Positions 26,153-36,269 of a stretch of 59,991 bases of DNA are shown piece after piece; the stretch's first letter is position 1, and each line of letters begins with the position of its first letter. The notes below the pieces were generated by a model that was not told where the DNA came from, made no database searches, and saw nothing but the letters and a program-made list of their open reading frames with translations. The stretch is from assembly GCA_002753135.1 (NCBI GenBank), contig PDZV01000024.1:1-59991 (forward strand), given 5' to 3'. Position numbers and translations under genes: made by a program. This DNA comes from Magnetococcales bacterium WMHbinv6 (GTDB taxonomy: Bacteria; Pseudomonadota; Magnetococcia; Magnetococcales; Magnetaquicoccaceae).

Positions 26153-28650
26153 ACACGCTGCCCGCTGATCCTGCCCCCATTGCCATCCTTTATATGGAGG
26201 ACGATGCCACCCTGGCCGAATGGGTGAAACGTCGTCTTGCCCGACGGGGGTTCGTTGTGGATATTGCCCCGGATGGGGCGTGCGGTTTGGCACAGTTGGC
26301 AGAGAACAGCTACCAGATTGTTCTGGTCGATTATCAAATGCCCCATCGCAATGGCATTGAGATTCTGCAAGAGATTTTGGCCAGACCGGCAGCACCTCCG
26401 GTTGTGTTGGTCTCTGGCTTCAGCAAGCTGGAGATTGTTATCGAGGCGTTGCGTCTGGGGGCTGCCGATTATGTGGTCAAGGAGGGGGGCAGCAACTATC
26501 CTGATTTGATCGCCGAAACCATCCATCGCATTCTGGAAAAACAACAGCTGATCCGGGCCAAAAATCAGGCTGAATTGTCGCTGCGTGAGCGTGAGTTGCA
26601 GTTGCGTGCCATTGCCGATTCAGCCAGCGAAGCCATCATCTCCGCTGACCTCAACGGTCTTTGCACCTTCTGGAATCGGGGCGCGGAGGTGATTTTTGAC
26701 TACACGGAAGCAGAAATGTTGGGCCGTTCTTTGACCGTTTTGATCCCGGAACGGTTTCAGGAACGGCATTGCGCCGCTTTGGCCAGAGTGCGTGAGTCCG
26801 GCGTCATGCGTCTGGCGGGCAAATCGGTGGAGTTGGTCGGGGTGCGCAAAAATGGCGACGAATTTCCCTTGGAACTGTCGCTCTCCACCTGGTTTGTCCA
26901 GGAGAGCCGTTACGTCTCCGCCGTGGCGCGTGACATGACCGAACGCAAAGCCGCCGAGGTGCAGAGCCAGCGCCTGTTGCAGACACAGATTTTAATTAAT
27001 ACTTTGCTCCACTCATCAACCGGATTTCACACTCTGGAACAGCAGCTCCAGATTGCCCTGAATCTGATTATATCGGGCAGCTGGTTGCCTACCCTGCGCA
27101 AGGGAGGCATTTTTTTGTACGACGAAAGCGAACAGGCCCTGCTCTTGAAAATCCATCAGGGATTTGAAAATCATACGCTGCAAACCTGCAGCAAAGTCAC
27201 CTCTGGGCACTGTTTGTGTGGTCAGGTGCTGGACAACAAAAAACTGCTGTTTGCCGACTGGAGGAATCCGGCCCATACGATCCATTTTCCCGGCATGTCG
27301 CCGCACGCCCATTATTGTGTACCGATTTTATCGCGGGAAAAGCTGCTCGGGGTGATGAATATCTATATGCCGGTGGATCATCATCGCCAGGAGGATGAGG
27401 CCGAGCTGTTGGCAGCAGTTGCCAACGCCCTGGCCGGTATCATCGAGCGCAAACAGTTGGACGACAAGCTGCACCAGGCGCTGCAGCAGGCCGATAAGGC
27501 CAATCAGGAAAAAAGCCGCTTTCTGGCGGCCATGAGTCACGAAATTCGCACCCCGATGAATGCCATTCTGGGGATGGGGGAGCTGTTGTCCGAAAGTGAT
27601 TTGGATGAAGAACAGGCGTTGCATGTCAACATCATCAACCATGCTTCGCAGGGGTTGCTGGCTTTGATTAACGACATTCTCGATTTGTCCAAAATTGAAG
27701 CGGGTCAGTTGGAGATAGAGACCATTCCCTTCACCCTTGCCCCCATCGTGCGCACCGTGCTGGAGATGATCCAGCTGAAGGCGTTGAGCCAAGGTACCGC
27801 ATTGACCAGCCATATCGAGGCCGATGTGCCGGAACAGCTGCTGGGCGATCCGTTACGGATCCAGCAAATATTATTGAATCTTTGTTCCAACGCCGTCAAA
27901 TTTACCGAAAAGGGCAAAGTGGAGGTACGGGTCAGTCGTGTCGATCAGGAGCGTATCTCTTTTGCGGTCTCTGATACCGGCATTGGCATTCCCGTCGAGC
28001 GGCAGGAGGCCATTTTTCAACCGTTCGTCCAGGCCGATCTTTCCACCACGCGCCGTTTTGGCGGCACCGGGCTTGGTTTGTCTATTTGCTGGAAGTTGGT
28101 CGAAAAAATGGGTGGGAATATGGGCTTTGTCAGCACGCCTGGACAAGGCAGCACGTTTCATGTGGTGATTCCGTTACCTGCGGCGACCGTTGTTGTTGCT
28201 GCACCGAGGCATGCCCAACAGCCGAGCGAGCCTGTTGCCAACGACAGCGGGCTGACAATTTTGCTTGCCGACGACGCCGAAGAGAACCGTCTGTTGATCA
28301 AAGCCTACCTGAAAAACTCCCCGCACCGTTTGCTCACCGTGGCCGACGGCGCAGAAGCGGTACGCCGTTTCCAGGAGGGTGGCATTGATCTGATTTTGAT
28401 GGATGTACAAATGCCCGGCATGAACGGCTATGAGGCCACCCGAGAGATTCGTACCTGGGAGCGCAACAAACGACTCTCCGCCATCCCCATCCTCGCCCTG
28501 ACTGCCAACGCCATGCGTGACGACCGGGAAAACACGTTGCAGGTCGGCTGCAACCTGCATCTTTCCAAGCCGATCAGCAAAAAACATTTGCTGGAAGTGC
28601 TGAGCCAATTCAGCCGCCAAGCAGGCTCTCCCAACCCCCGCACTGCTTGA
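26149..28650 (+). CDS. Hybrid histidine kinase: REC-PAS-GAF-HisKA-HATPase-REC
   Basis: This 833-residue, apparently soluble protein has six modules. A receiver domain comes first ([12 protein letters not shown], about residues 60-70), then PAS ([19 protein letters not shown], ending in DMTERKAAE), GAF (about 280-430), HisKA with His464 in [19 protein letters not shown], and HATPase ([15 protein letters not shown] and [19 protein letters not shown]). A second receiver closes the protein, with Asp752 in [14 protein letters not shown]. The start ATG overlaps the stop of the preceding regulator (ATGA at 26149-26152), so the two are translationally coupled. It could receive phosphate at its first receiver and relay it through its C-terminal receiver to an Hpt protein not encoded here. 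The operon contains no transcription factor, so its output is unknown. Confidence 0.9.
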   Translation: MNTLPADPAPIAILYMEDDATLAEWVKRRLARRGFVVDIAPDGACGLAQLAENSYQIVLVDYQMPHRNGIEILQEILARPAAPPVVLVSGFSKLEIVIEALRLGAADYVVKEGGSNYPDLIAETIHRILEKQQLIRAKNQAELSLRERELQLRAIADSASEAIISADLNGLCTFWNRGAEVIFDYTEAEMLGRSLTVLIPERFQERHCAALARVRESGVMRLAGKSVELVGVRKNGDEFPLELSLSTWFVQESRYVSAVARDMTERKAAEVQSQRLLQTQILINTLLHSSTGFHTLEQQLQIALNLIISGSWLPTLRKGGIFLYDESEQALLLKIHQGFENHTLQTCSKVTSGHCLCGQVLDNKKLLFADWRNPAHTIHFPGMSPHAHYCVPILSREKLLGVMNIYMPVDHHRQEDEAELLAAVANALAGIIERKQLDDKLHQALQQADKANQEKSRFLAAMSHEIRTPMNAILGMGELLSESDLDEEQALHVNIINHASQGLLALINDILDLSKIEAGQLEIETIPFTLAPIVRTVLEMIQLKALSQGTALTSHIEADVPEQLLGDPLRIQQILLNLCSNAVKFTEKGKVEVRVSRVDQERISFAVSDTGIGIPVERQEAIFQPFVQADLSTTRRFGGTGLGLSICWKLVEKMGGNMGFVSTPGQGSTFHVVIPLPAATVVVAAPRHAQQPSEPVANDSGLTILLADDAEENRLLIKAYLKNSPHRLLTVADGAEAVRRFQEGGIDLILMDVQMPGMNGYEATREIRTWERNKRLSAIPILALTANAMRDDRENTLQVGCNLHLSKPISKKHLLEVLSQFSRQAGSPNPRTA

Positions 28651-28895
28651 GTTCTTCCCTGCCGCAGCCACATCACTGCCAACACATCCCGGCAATCCCA
28701 TGCCTGACTGCCATATTTTTAGACGCCCCGGTTGCTGCCGGTTTCCAGCCCTCTGTTTCACCTTTGCAACAAACCAGACCAAGGAAAACTTGCCTTTCAC
28801 ATCGAGGTCACGTTAAACTGTTTATCTTGTTGTTATGTAACTTTTAATAACATAGACGATCCCGAACTGCTTTCCGGCTGTTTTGTGAGGTGCGC
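28651..28895. other. Intergenic region before the octapeptide-repeat gene
   Basis: About 245 bases without a gene. It contains a TGTTAT/ATAACA inverted repeat (28831-28836 and 28847-28852) in an AT-rich patch that may include the promoter of the next gene. I could not assign -35 and -10 boxes with confidence. Confidence 0.4.
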
Positions 28896-31800
28896 GTGAG
28901 TACCCCTACCTATACCAGTAAACAAATGAGCCAGTTGACCACAGCGCAACTGGCTGCGCTGACCTCCGAAGAGTGGGCTGCCTTGAGCCATGAGCAGCTG
29001 AACGGTTTGACCTCTCGCGGCTTGATGATTTTGACCGAGGAGCAGCTCAACGGCTTTTCTGCCGAGCAGTTGGCGGGCTTTGCCCATACGCAGTGGTCCG
29101 GGCTGACGGCGGCGCAGTTGGGTTCGCTGGCCGATAATCAGCTCGACGGGGTGGGTTCGCTGCAGCTCAATCGCTGGGCGTCCACGCAGTGGAACGGATT
29201 GACGGCGGAACAGTTGAGCAATCTGGCCATGACCCAGCTCGACGGGCTGCGTTCCGCCCAGATCAGCAGCCTGGCGGTGACCCAGTGGCAGGGGTTGCGT
29301 GCAGAGCAACTGGCCTCGCTGGCGGTGACCCAATGGAACGGGGTCTCTTCCCGGCAGTTGGCCGCTTTAAGCAACAGCCAGTTGGATGGTTTGAGTTCGG
29401 CCCAGTTGGCCAGCATGGCCAATACACAACTGGACGGTTTGAGCGCCGCCCAATTGGCCTCGCTGGAGGATAGCCAGCTGGCCGGGTTGCAGGCTGGCCA
29501 TTGGAAGGCGATGAGTACCACCCAGTTGCAGGGGTTGACCTCCGGGCAGATCGATTCGTTGTCCACCCTGCAGTTGCAGGGGTTGAGTTCGGCGCAACTG
29601 GGGGCCTGGTCCGATGAACAATGGGACGGGTTGAGCGCGCAACAGCTGGCCTCTTTCTCCAAATTTCAGTTGGCGGGTGTGACTTCAGCCCAGTTGAGCG
29701 CTTTTGCCGATACCCAGTGGCAGGGGTTGAGCAGCGCCCAGTTGGCCACGCTGAACAGCAAGCAGTTGGCGGGATTGAACGCGACCCATCTGCAAAACTT
29801 GACCACCAGCCAGATTGCCGGTTTGAGCGCCGCGCAGCTGGCTGCCATCAGCGTGACGGCCATGGCTGGCTGGAGTGTGGAGCAGTTGCCGACTTTGACC
29901 TTGACACAGATCGGCAGCTTAAGTCGCAACCAGTTTGCTGCGTTGACCGCGACGCAAGGCAACGCCTTGAGTTCCACCCAGATCAGCTGGCTTTCCACGA
30001 CCCAGATGGCCGGTTGGACCACCGCCATGCTGCAGGGTCTGAGCAGCGAACAGCTCAAAGGGTTGCGTGCCGTGCAGATTGTTGCCTTGAGCAGTACCCA
30101 GCTGCAGGGGTTGCCGGATACCGCGTTGTCCGGGTTGAGCGCCACACAGATCAAGGCGCTGAGCCCTACCCAGGTTGCCTTTTTGACCACCACCCAGCTG
30201 GCGGCGCTGCCTGTCGAGCGGATGAGTCTCTTGACCAGTCAGCAGTTGTCCGCCCTGACCCCTACCCGCATCGGGTTGTTGGCGGCGGCACAGGTTGCCG
30301 GGTTGACCTCCAGCCAGCTTAACGTCTTGAGTGTGCGGCAGGCGGCCATGTTGACCGCTTCGGCCATTGCTGCTTTGTCCAACGAGGCGCTGCCCGGCTT
30401 GACCGACAATCAGTTGGCTGTCTGGGACAGCACACAGATTCAAGCGTTGCAGAGCGGGCAAATACCGATTTTGAGCGGTTCGCAATGGCAGGGGTTGGGC
30501 AGCAGTCAGATCGGGGCGCTGAGCATCACCCAGATCGGGGCGTTGACTTCGACGCAAATTCGCAATTTGACGACCACCCAGATCAAAGGGTTGCAGGTGG
30601 AGCAGTTTATCGGTCTGACCCCGCAACAGTTGGGGGCTTTTTCCTCTGGGCAACTGGCTGCACTGACCACAACACAAATGACCGGTTGGCATTCCGACGA
30701 TCTGGCGACGTTGACCACCCGGCAGATGCAGGCCTTTTCCGGGGCACAACTGGCCGCCTTGACCATCGAGCAGGCAGTGGGCTTGACGGCAGAACAGTTG
30801 CGTTCGCTGGGCACGGTGCAATTGCAGCTTTTTACCAGCGAACAGGTCAGCCACTGGTCGGTGCAGCAGTTGGCAGGATTGAGCAGCGAACAGATCGGAT
30901 CGTTGACGGCAGGGCAGCTCTCGGCGTTGCAGAGCGAACAGATTGCCGCATTGAGTGTCACCCAGAGCCGGGGCTTGACGGCAATCCGCATCAAAGAGTT
31001 GACCAGCAGCCAATTGGCCGGTTTAACCACCACCTCGCTGGCGACTCTGTTGACCAGCCAGATTGCGGCGTTGACCGCGACACAGCTCTCTTTGTTGAGC
31101 CTGGAGCAGGTGGGAGCGCTCAGTTCACAGCAGATTCGCACCTTGTCGGCGCAACAGATGGCCGGCTGGAGCGAAAGCCAGGTGGCGGCGATCACGGCCA
31201 GCCAGATCGGCGGCTTGACCACCACCCAGTTGCAGCGTTTGTCCACAACGCAGTTAAGCGGCTTGTCGGCCGCCCAGCTGGGTTGGTTGGGCAGTCGGCA
31301 GATCAGTGTTTTTTCTTCCGAGCTGTTTGCGGCGATGAGCAGTGATCAGTTGCAAGGGTTGAGCGTAGAGCAGGTGCGTCTCCTGAGTGTACAGCAGTTG
31401 CGGGGGCTGGCGGCAGAGCAGCTGGCCTCTTTGAGCGAAAACCAGATCAGTGTCCTGAACACAACCCAGATGCAATCCCTGAACAGCACCCAGTTGCAGG
31501 GGTTGACCGAAATGCAGATGGCCGCTTTGCAGGCCTTGCAGGTACGGGCTTTGACCAGCCAACAGATGCGCAGTTTAAACATCACCCAACTGGCGGCCAT
31601 CACCAGCACGGCCATCGCCCAGATGTCGGTGACGCAGGTGCGAGGTTTGACCACCACGCAGGTGGCAGCCTTGACCGTGACCCAGATCGGAGGTTTGACC
31701 CGCCGCCAGCTGGCCTCGTTGAACTTATCGCAGGTGACGGCTCTGAGTGGTGAACAGCTGGCAGCGTTGCGCCCGGATCAGGAGAAAATATTGACGGCGG

Positions 31801-32828
31801 AGCAGGTGGGCAGCCTCTCGGTGAGTCAGTTGCAGGCGTTGAGCAGCACCCAGATTGCCGATTTGACCAGCACGCAGATTATGCGATTGTCCAAGACCCA
31901 GCTGGCGGCTTTAAGCGACGAGCAGGTTGCGGCGCTAAGCAACGATGATTTGGCCGTCTTGAGTACCCGGCAGGTGGCGGCCTTTTCGCTGCAGCAGATG
32001 GAGGCGCTGACCAGCGGCCAGATGGCCGGTTTGACGGTGACAATTCTGCGCGCCTTGACCCGCACCCAAATTGCCGGGCTGCATGCGGAGGATCTGGGGG
32101 CCTTGAACACCCGGCAGTTGCAGGGGATGAGCGGCAGCCAGTTGGCGACGTTGACAGCGGCGCAGTTGGAGGGGCTCACTTCGACCGGCATCCATGCCTT
32201 GGCCACCGATCAGGTCATGGGTCTGTTGGCCGATCAATTGGCGGCTTTGACCACCACCCAGTTGGCCGGCTTGACCGCCAATCAGATCAAACAGCTGTCG
32301 GTGACCCAGTTTGCCGGTTTGTCGACCACCCAGATTGCCACCTTGAGCAGCGGGCAGGTGGGTGGGTTATCGATCCGGATTATCGCCGCCATGAGCGAAG
32401 GGCAACTGGTCGGCTTGACCGCCAGCCAGATCGGGGTGTTGAGCAAGTTGCAACTGCCCCATTTAAGCAGCGATCAGATCGGGGTGTTGAGTACCAGCCA
32501 GATTGTCGGCCTGACCGGCAGCCAGATCGCCTCGTTGAGCCGCAAACAGGAGGCGGGTCTCACCTCGGCACAGATTGCGGCGATGAGTGCTACCCAGATT
32601 CACGGTTTCACGGCGGTGCAGATCAAGGCGCTGAGCGACGAACAGGTGTTGGGCCTGACCAGTCATGTCGCCGATTTGCGCAGCAACCAGATACCCGGCT
32701 TGCAGACTTCAGACTTTGCCCTGCTGCAATCCGGCATCGCCGCCTTCACGCAAGAGCAGTTCAACATCATGACCAAAGCACAACGTCTTGCCTATATCGA
32801 AGCCGGGGGGAGTTTGAGTACCTCATAA
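28896..32828 (+). CDS. Octapeptide-repeat protein (about 155 LTxxQLxG repeats)
   Basis: Almost the whole 1,310-residue protein is one strict 8-residue repeat, L-[ST]-x-x-Q-[LIM]-x-[GA], for example LTAAQLGS, LADNQLDG, LTTTQIKG. In the N-terminal third the octads alternate as a 16-residue pair. The register is unbroken until about residue 1,260, where one repeat loses a residue and a non-repetitive tail (FNIMTKAQRLAYIEAGG) follows. I see no Cys, few charges, no signal peptide and no membrane segment. The repeats could form a beta-solenoid (two octads per coil, with Ser/Thr/Gln on the surface) or a helical array; sequence alone does not decide. The start is GTG at 28896, 5 bases after GAGG; a GTG six bases upstream overlaps that site. 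It stands alone between divergent contexts. Function unknown; a structural, surface or filament role is conceivable. Confidence 0.85.
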   Translation: MSTPTYTSKQMSQLTTAQLAALTSEEWAALSHEQLNGLTSRGLMILTEEQLNGFSAEQLAGFAHTQWSGLTAAQLGSLADNQLDGVGSLQLNRWASTQWNGLTAEQLSNLAMTQLDGLRSAQISSLAVTQWQGLRAEQLASLAVTQWNGVSSRQLAALSNSQLDGLSSAQLASMANTQLDGLSAAQLASLEDSQLAGLQAGHWKAMSTTQLQGLTSGQIDSLSTLQLQGLSSAQLGAWSDEQWDGLSAQQLASFSKFQLAGVTSAQLSAFADTQWQGLSSAQLATLNSKQLAGLNATHLQNLTTSQIAGLSAAQLAAISVTAMAGWSVEQLPTLTLTQIGSLSRNQFAALTATQGNALSSTQISWLSTTQMAGWTTAMLQGLSSEQLKGLRAVQIVALSSTQLQGLPDTALSGLSATQIKALSPTQVAFLTTTQLAALPVERMSLLTSQQLSALTPTRIGLLAAAQVAGLTSSQLNVLSVRQAAMLTASAIAALSNEALPGLTDNQLAVWDSTQIQALQSGQIPILSGSQWQGLGSSQIGALSITQIGALTSTQIRNLTTTQIKGLQVEQFIGLTPQQLGAFSSGQLAALTTTQMTGWHSDDLATLTTRQMQAFSGAQLAALTIEQAVGLTAEQLRSLGTVQLQLFTSEQVSHWSVQQLAGLSSEQIGSLTAGQLSALQSEQIAALSVTQSRGLTAIRIKELTSSQLAGLTTTSLATLLTSQIAALTATQLSLLSLEQVGALSSQQIRTLSAQQMAGWSESQVAAITASQIGGLTTTQLQRLSTTQLSGLSAAQLGWLGSRQISVFSSELFAAMSSDQLQGLSVEQVRLLSVQQLRGLAAEQLASLSENQISVLNTTQMQSLNSTQLQGLTEMQMAALQALQVRALTSQQMRSLNITQLAAITSTAIAQMSVTQVRGLTTTQVAALTVTQIGGLTRRQLASLNLSQVTALSGEQLAALRPDQEKILTAEQVGSLSVSQLQALSSTQIADLTSTQIMRLSKTQLAALSDEQVAALSNDDLAVLSTRQVAAFSLQQMEALTSGQMAGLTVTILRALTRTQIAGLHAEDLGALNTRQLQGMSGSQLATLTAAQLEGLTSTGIHALATDQVMGLLADQLAALTTTQLAGLTANQIKQLSVTQFAGLSTTQIATLSSGQVGGLSIRIIAAMSEGQLVGLTASQIGVLSKLQLPHLSSDQIGVLSTSQIVGLTGSQIASLSRKQEAGLTSAQIAAMSATQIHGFTAVQIKALSDEQVLGLTSHVADLRSNQIPGLQTSDFALLQSGIAAFTQEQFNIMTKAQRLAYIEAGGSLSTS
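28920..32690 (+). repeat. 24-bp-period coding repeat array
   Basis: The DNA repeats every 24 bases in step with the protein octads, with a recurring TTGACCACCACCCAG-like core. Individual units differ at many synonymous and non-synonymous positions, so the array is old or diversified rather than freshly amplified. The periodicity keeps several other frames open on both strands. Confidence 0.8.
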
Positions 32829-32829
32829 T

Positions 32830-34005
32830 TCAGGTTTCTCTCTTACGCCCCGGTTGGCGTTGTGCCGGGTTGGCAGGATGTTTGGGATCGGGACCGGGTT
32901 GGCGAGCGCCTGGCTTGCCTCTGCCGTGGGCATCGAGCAGCAACAGGCCGGTGACCTCTTCCCGGTCGTGGTAGAGATGACGGAAGCGCAGTTGGCAGCG
33001 AATGCCCGCCTGTTGCAGGGGGGAGAGCAGCAGTTGACGGCAAAGCTGCAGCTCCTCGAACCGTTTTTTCATCGGCAATTTGAGGTTGAAGAGGGCTGCG
33101 CGGCACCAGCCGGCCTGGGCCCAGCGTTGGATCAATGCGGCAATCCGCCGTGGCTTTTCCACCATATCACAGAACAACCAGTCTACGCTTTGCGACGGTT
33201 GAAAATGAAAACCGTCTGCCCGCCGATGGTGCAGGCGGGGTGCATCGCGCAGCGTCGGGGCCAGATCGGCCCGGTCGACGGCGATCACCGCCAGACCGCG
33301 CTGCAACAATACCTGACTCCAACCACCAGGTGCCGCCCCCAGATCGACCGCCCGTTGGCCAGGGGTGAGCCGTTGTCGTCGCTCCTCTGGGCTCAACAGT
33401 TGCCAAAAAGCCTCTTCCAGCTTCAGGGCCGCTCGGCTGGGGGCGTCGTTGGCCAGGCGCAGACGGGGAATGCCCATCGGCCAGTGTGCCCCCTTGTCGG
33501 GCCAGGAGTAGCCGGTCAAGGCCTCCGTGCCGCTTAACAAGACAATTTCTGCCCGTGGGTGGTGTGTATCGGGCTGCAGCCGGTTTTCTTTGCGCAACGA
33601 CTCTTCCAGGCGTCCCTGCAGGGCGCGGCAGAGCGGAGCCAGCACTTTGCCTGCCTCCGAATCCGGATAGCCCAGCCACAAAGCCGCAAAGGGGCCCACC
33701 TCTTGACTCAAAGAGGCCAGACGTTGCCCCAAAGGGGTAAGGCGATCCTTGATCGGCAACGGTTCTTGTGGCCCGTCACAGGCCAAAAAATGGCGGCTGA
33801 AGGTCAACGACTGCAAACGCAGCCGTGCCAACAGGCTGCCGGTCAGACGGGGATCATCCAGCTGCAGCAGGACGTAGCCGCTTCGCGCCGGGGCGGTTCC
33901 GCTCACCCGCACGCCCATCTCGTCGCAGAGCCACAGGAGTTCGGCCAGTGTCTCCTGTTCAAATCCGGCCCGACAATAAAAAAAGAGGCGGCTGCAGGGC
34001 TCCAT
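32830..34005 (-). CDS. rlmM: 23S rRNA 2'-O-ribose methyltransferase RlmM
   Basis: This 391-residue protein methylates the 2'-O of C2498 in 23S rRNA (E. coli numbering) in the RlmM family. The N-terminal THUMP-like part begins RLFFYCRAGFEQETLAEL. The Rossmann methyltransferase domain has the SAM motif AVDLGAAPGGWSQVLL (about residue 210), VIAVDRADL, the catalytic-type WLFCDMVEKP and LFNLKLPMKKRFEEL. Length is close to the usual 360 with an extra basic tail (KPGARQPGPDPKHPANPAQ). Its stop lies one base from the stop of the convergent octapeptide-repeat gene, leaving no space for a shared terminator. Confidence 0.93.
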   Translation of the reverse strand: MEPCSRLFFYCRAGFEQETLAELLWLCDEMGVRVSGTAPARSGYVLLQLDDPRLTGSLLARLRLQSLTFSRHFLACDGPQEPLPIKDRLTPLGQRLASLSQEVGPFAALWLGYPDSEAGKVLAPLCRALQGRLEESLRKENRLQPDTHHPRAEIVLLSGTEALTGYSWPDKGAHWPMGIPRLRLANDAPSRAALKLEEAFWQLLSPEERRQRLTPGQRAVDLGAAPGGWSQVLLQRGLAVIAVDRADLAPTLRDAPRLHHRRADGFHFQPSQSVDWLFCDMVEKPRRIAALIQRWAQAGWCRAALFNLKLPMKKRFEELQLCRQLLLSPLQQAGIRCQLRFRHLYHDREEVTGLLLLDAHGRGKPGARQPGPDPKHPANPAQRQPGRKRET

Positions 34006-34192
34006 CGTCGGTTTTCCTTGTGGCTGCGGTCAATCGGTTTTGCGCTGTGATGATAATCCACTCATCCCGGCAATGCAATTTTGCCTGGTCAGTTGTTGCC
34101 TTCAGCATCTCTTTTCTCCAGGCGGTGAATTTGCGACAATTCCGTGCCTCGGTCGCAGGGGGAGATGACAACCACAGCGGAAGGAGTGGACG

Positions 34193-36244
34193 ATGAAGAG
34201 ACGGGCAGGTCTGTTGGGGGCCTCTTGGTTATGTTTGGCGGCGGCGACGGCCTGGGCCGAGGTGCCGGTGCGGGCGGTGGCGCTGTTTGCATCGGGAGTG
34301 GGCTATTTTCAACATGCCGGTTCGGTCACCGCGCCGGGCGATGTGCGCCTTTCCTTCAAGGATGAACAGATTGACGATCTGTTGAAATCGTTGGTGGTGG
34401 AGGATGTGGATGGCGGGGCCGCCCTGCAGGCCATTTATCCATCGCGGGAGCCGTTGGAGCGCCTGTTGGCTGGTTTGCAGGTGGATTTGTCCGACAATCC
34501 GGGGGTGGGAGAGTTGTTGACCCGGTTGCGCGGGGCCAAGGTGGCGATCACCTTTCAGGGGGAGCAGTTGACAGGCCGCTTGACCGGTGCCGAACAGCGC
34601 CCGGTGGCCTTGGAGAGCAAAGGGGAGGGTGCCGCCTCCGATTGGGTGATCAATCTGTCCAGCGATGACGGGGTGTTGCGCAGCCTGCCCTGGCGGGAGG
34701 TGCGTGGCATGCGTCTGCTGGAGGAGCGGGTGCAGCAGGATTTGGCCCGTGCCTTGGCCGTCTTGGATGGCAACCGGGGACGCGAACGGCGGGAGGTGGT
34801 GATTCCGATTCCCGGCCAGGGTTTGCGGCGGGTGCGCCTGGGGTATGTGATGGAGAGCCCGGTATGGAAAAGTGCCTGGCGTTTGAGCATGCCGCCCGGA
34901 GACGGCAAGAGCAACAAGGCCCGTCTGCAGGGGTGGGCGGTGGTGGAAAACCAGAGCGGCCAGGATTGGCGGGAGGTGCGCTTGACCCTGGCCTCCGGGC
35001 GGCCTATCTCTTTTATCGAAGAGCTTTCCAAACCCTGGTATCGCCCCCGGCAGCGCATTGTCGATCCGTTGCGTCTGAAAGGCGCAGCAGAGAGAGATCT
35101 GGAGATGCAGAGCCGCCAACAGGCGGAGCGGCAAATGGTTCGCTCCCTGGCCCCGGCCCCGCTGGCGGCCAAGACGGGACGGCAGGCTGAGGCGGCGATG
35201 GCCAGTGAACTGCAGTCGCAACGAGCGCTGCCGGAACCTGCCTGGGAAACCTCCTTGCCCGATCCGGGTCCGGAAGCGATTCTGGCCAGCGGGGAACAGG
35301 CCGGCGAGACCTTTGTTTTTAAGGTGGAGGGGGTCAATCTGGATCGGGGGCAGGGGGCCATGTTGCCGATTGTCAACGCGGCGGTGGAGGTGGAACGGTT
35401 GACCCTGTTTGATACCACCCTGGCCGGTGGCGGGCGCAGCATGCGGGCCTTGAAGGTGGTCAACGGTACCGGCGGGGCCATTTCACCTGGTCCGGTGACT
35501 TTGTATGACGGTGATCTGTATGCCGGTGAGGCCCGTTTTGACCACTTGCCGGCAGGTGCCGATCAGCTGTTGTCCTACGCCTTGGATCTGGATGTGGAAA
35601 TTATCCGTCAGGGGGCCCCGGCGCAGCGCCGGTTGGAGAAGGTCAAGTTGGTGAAGGGGGTGCTGGAGATGTCGCACCGCGAAAAACGCAGCCAACGCTA
35701 CAGCCTGCGCAACCGCAGCAAGGAGAGTCGCCAGGTGGTGGTGGTGCAGGCGCGGGAGGGAGGATGGCAGCTGGTGGTTCCCAGCGCGGGCCGCGAATCG
35801 GGCCGCCATTGGCGCTTGCCGGTGACAGTTGCAGCGGGCAGTCAGCAAACGCTGGAAGTGGTGGAGGAGCGTCTGCAAGCAGAGCAGGTGATCTTGCTCC
35901 ATTCGTCGGAGTCGGCCCTGTCGCTGCTGGTTGGCGAGGAGGGGATGGATGCCCAGGTTCGCCAGGGTTTGCAAGGCATTCTCGAGCAACGGCGCGCCCT
36001 GGCCGCCCTGGAAGGGCGCATCAAAGCCGATCAGGAGGCGCTGGAACGGACCGAACAGGAGCAGGTACGGGTGCGGGATAATCTGCACACCGTCCCCGGC
36101 GAAAGCCACTTTCACACCCGCATGCTGGAAAAACTCGACGACCTGGAAAATCGCATCGAAGCCCTGAACAGCCAACTGCAGCAACAGCGCCAGGAGCTGG
36201 AAAAGGGCAAAACGGCGTTGGAACAGTCGTTGTTGCAGCTTTGA
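34193..36244 (+). CDS. Exported DUF4139 family protein
   Basis: The 683-residue protein has a signal peptide (MKRRAGLLGASWLCLAAATA, cleavage near AWA-EV). It contains the DUF4139 fold, recognisable from the start of the mature region (VRAVALFASGVGYFQHAGSV, LSFKDEQIDDLLKSLVVED) and the central beta-rich part (ARLQGWAVVENQSGQDWREV, TLASGRPISFIEEL). The last 110 residues form a coiled coil rich in Gln and Glu (ALNSQLQQQRQELEKGKTAL). A good GGAAGGAG precedes the ATG. Family members are periplasmic or surface proteins of undefined function, so none is assigned. The next gene (fic) starts 58 bases downstream and carries its own structured leader. Confidence 0.75.
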   Translation: MKRRAGLLGASWLCLAAATAWAEVPVRAVALFASGVGYFQHAGSVTAPGDVRLSFKDEQIDDLLKSLVVEDVDGGAALQAIYPSREPLERLLAGLQVDLSDNPGVGELLTRLRGAKVAITFQGEQLTGRLTGAEQRPVALESKGEGAASDWVINLSSDDGVLRSLPWREVRGMRLLEERVQQDLARALAVLDGNRGRERREVVIPIPGQGLRRVRLGYVMESPVWKSAWRLSMPPGDGKSNKARLQGWAVVENQSGQDWREVRLTLASGRPISFIEELSKPWYRPRQRIVDPLRLKGAAERDLEMQSRQQAERQMVRSLAPAPLAAKTGRQAEAAMASELQSQRALPEPAWETSLPDPGPEAILASGEQAGETFVFKVEGVNLDRGQGAMLPIVNAAVEVERLTLFDTTLAGGGRSMRALKVVNGTGGAISPGPVTLYDGDLYAGEARFDHLPAGADQLLSYALDLDVEIIRQGAPAQRRLEKVKLVKGVLEMSHREKRSQRYSLRNRSKESRQVVVVQAREGGWQLVVPSAGRESGRHWRLPVTVAAGSQQTLEVVEERLQAEQVILLHSSESALSLLVGEEGMDAQVRQGLQGILEQRRALAALEGRIKADQEALERTEQEQVRVRDNLHTVPGESHFHTRMLEKLDDLENRIEALNSQLQQQRQELEKGKTALEQSLLQL

Positions 36245-36269
36245 TCAGCACGTCCACAGAAAAAATCTT

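Noticed and set aside
29919-31013. Long minus-strand open frames (up to 364 codons) inside the octapeptide-repeat gene
   Set aside because: They arise because the 24-base period keeps other frames free of stops. Their translations are themselves periodic (Gln/Leu/Arg- or Cys-rich) and have no ribosome-binding site.
32854-33537. 227-codon plus-strand frame inside rlmM
   Set aside because: It is the complement of a well-recognised methyltransferase gene with intact motifs; translation shows no domain.
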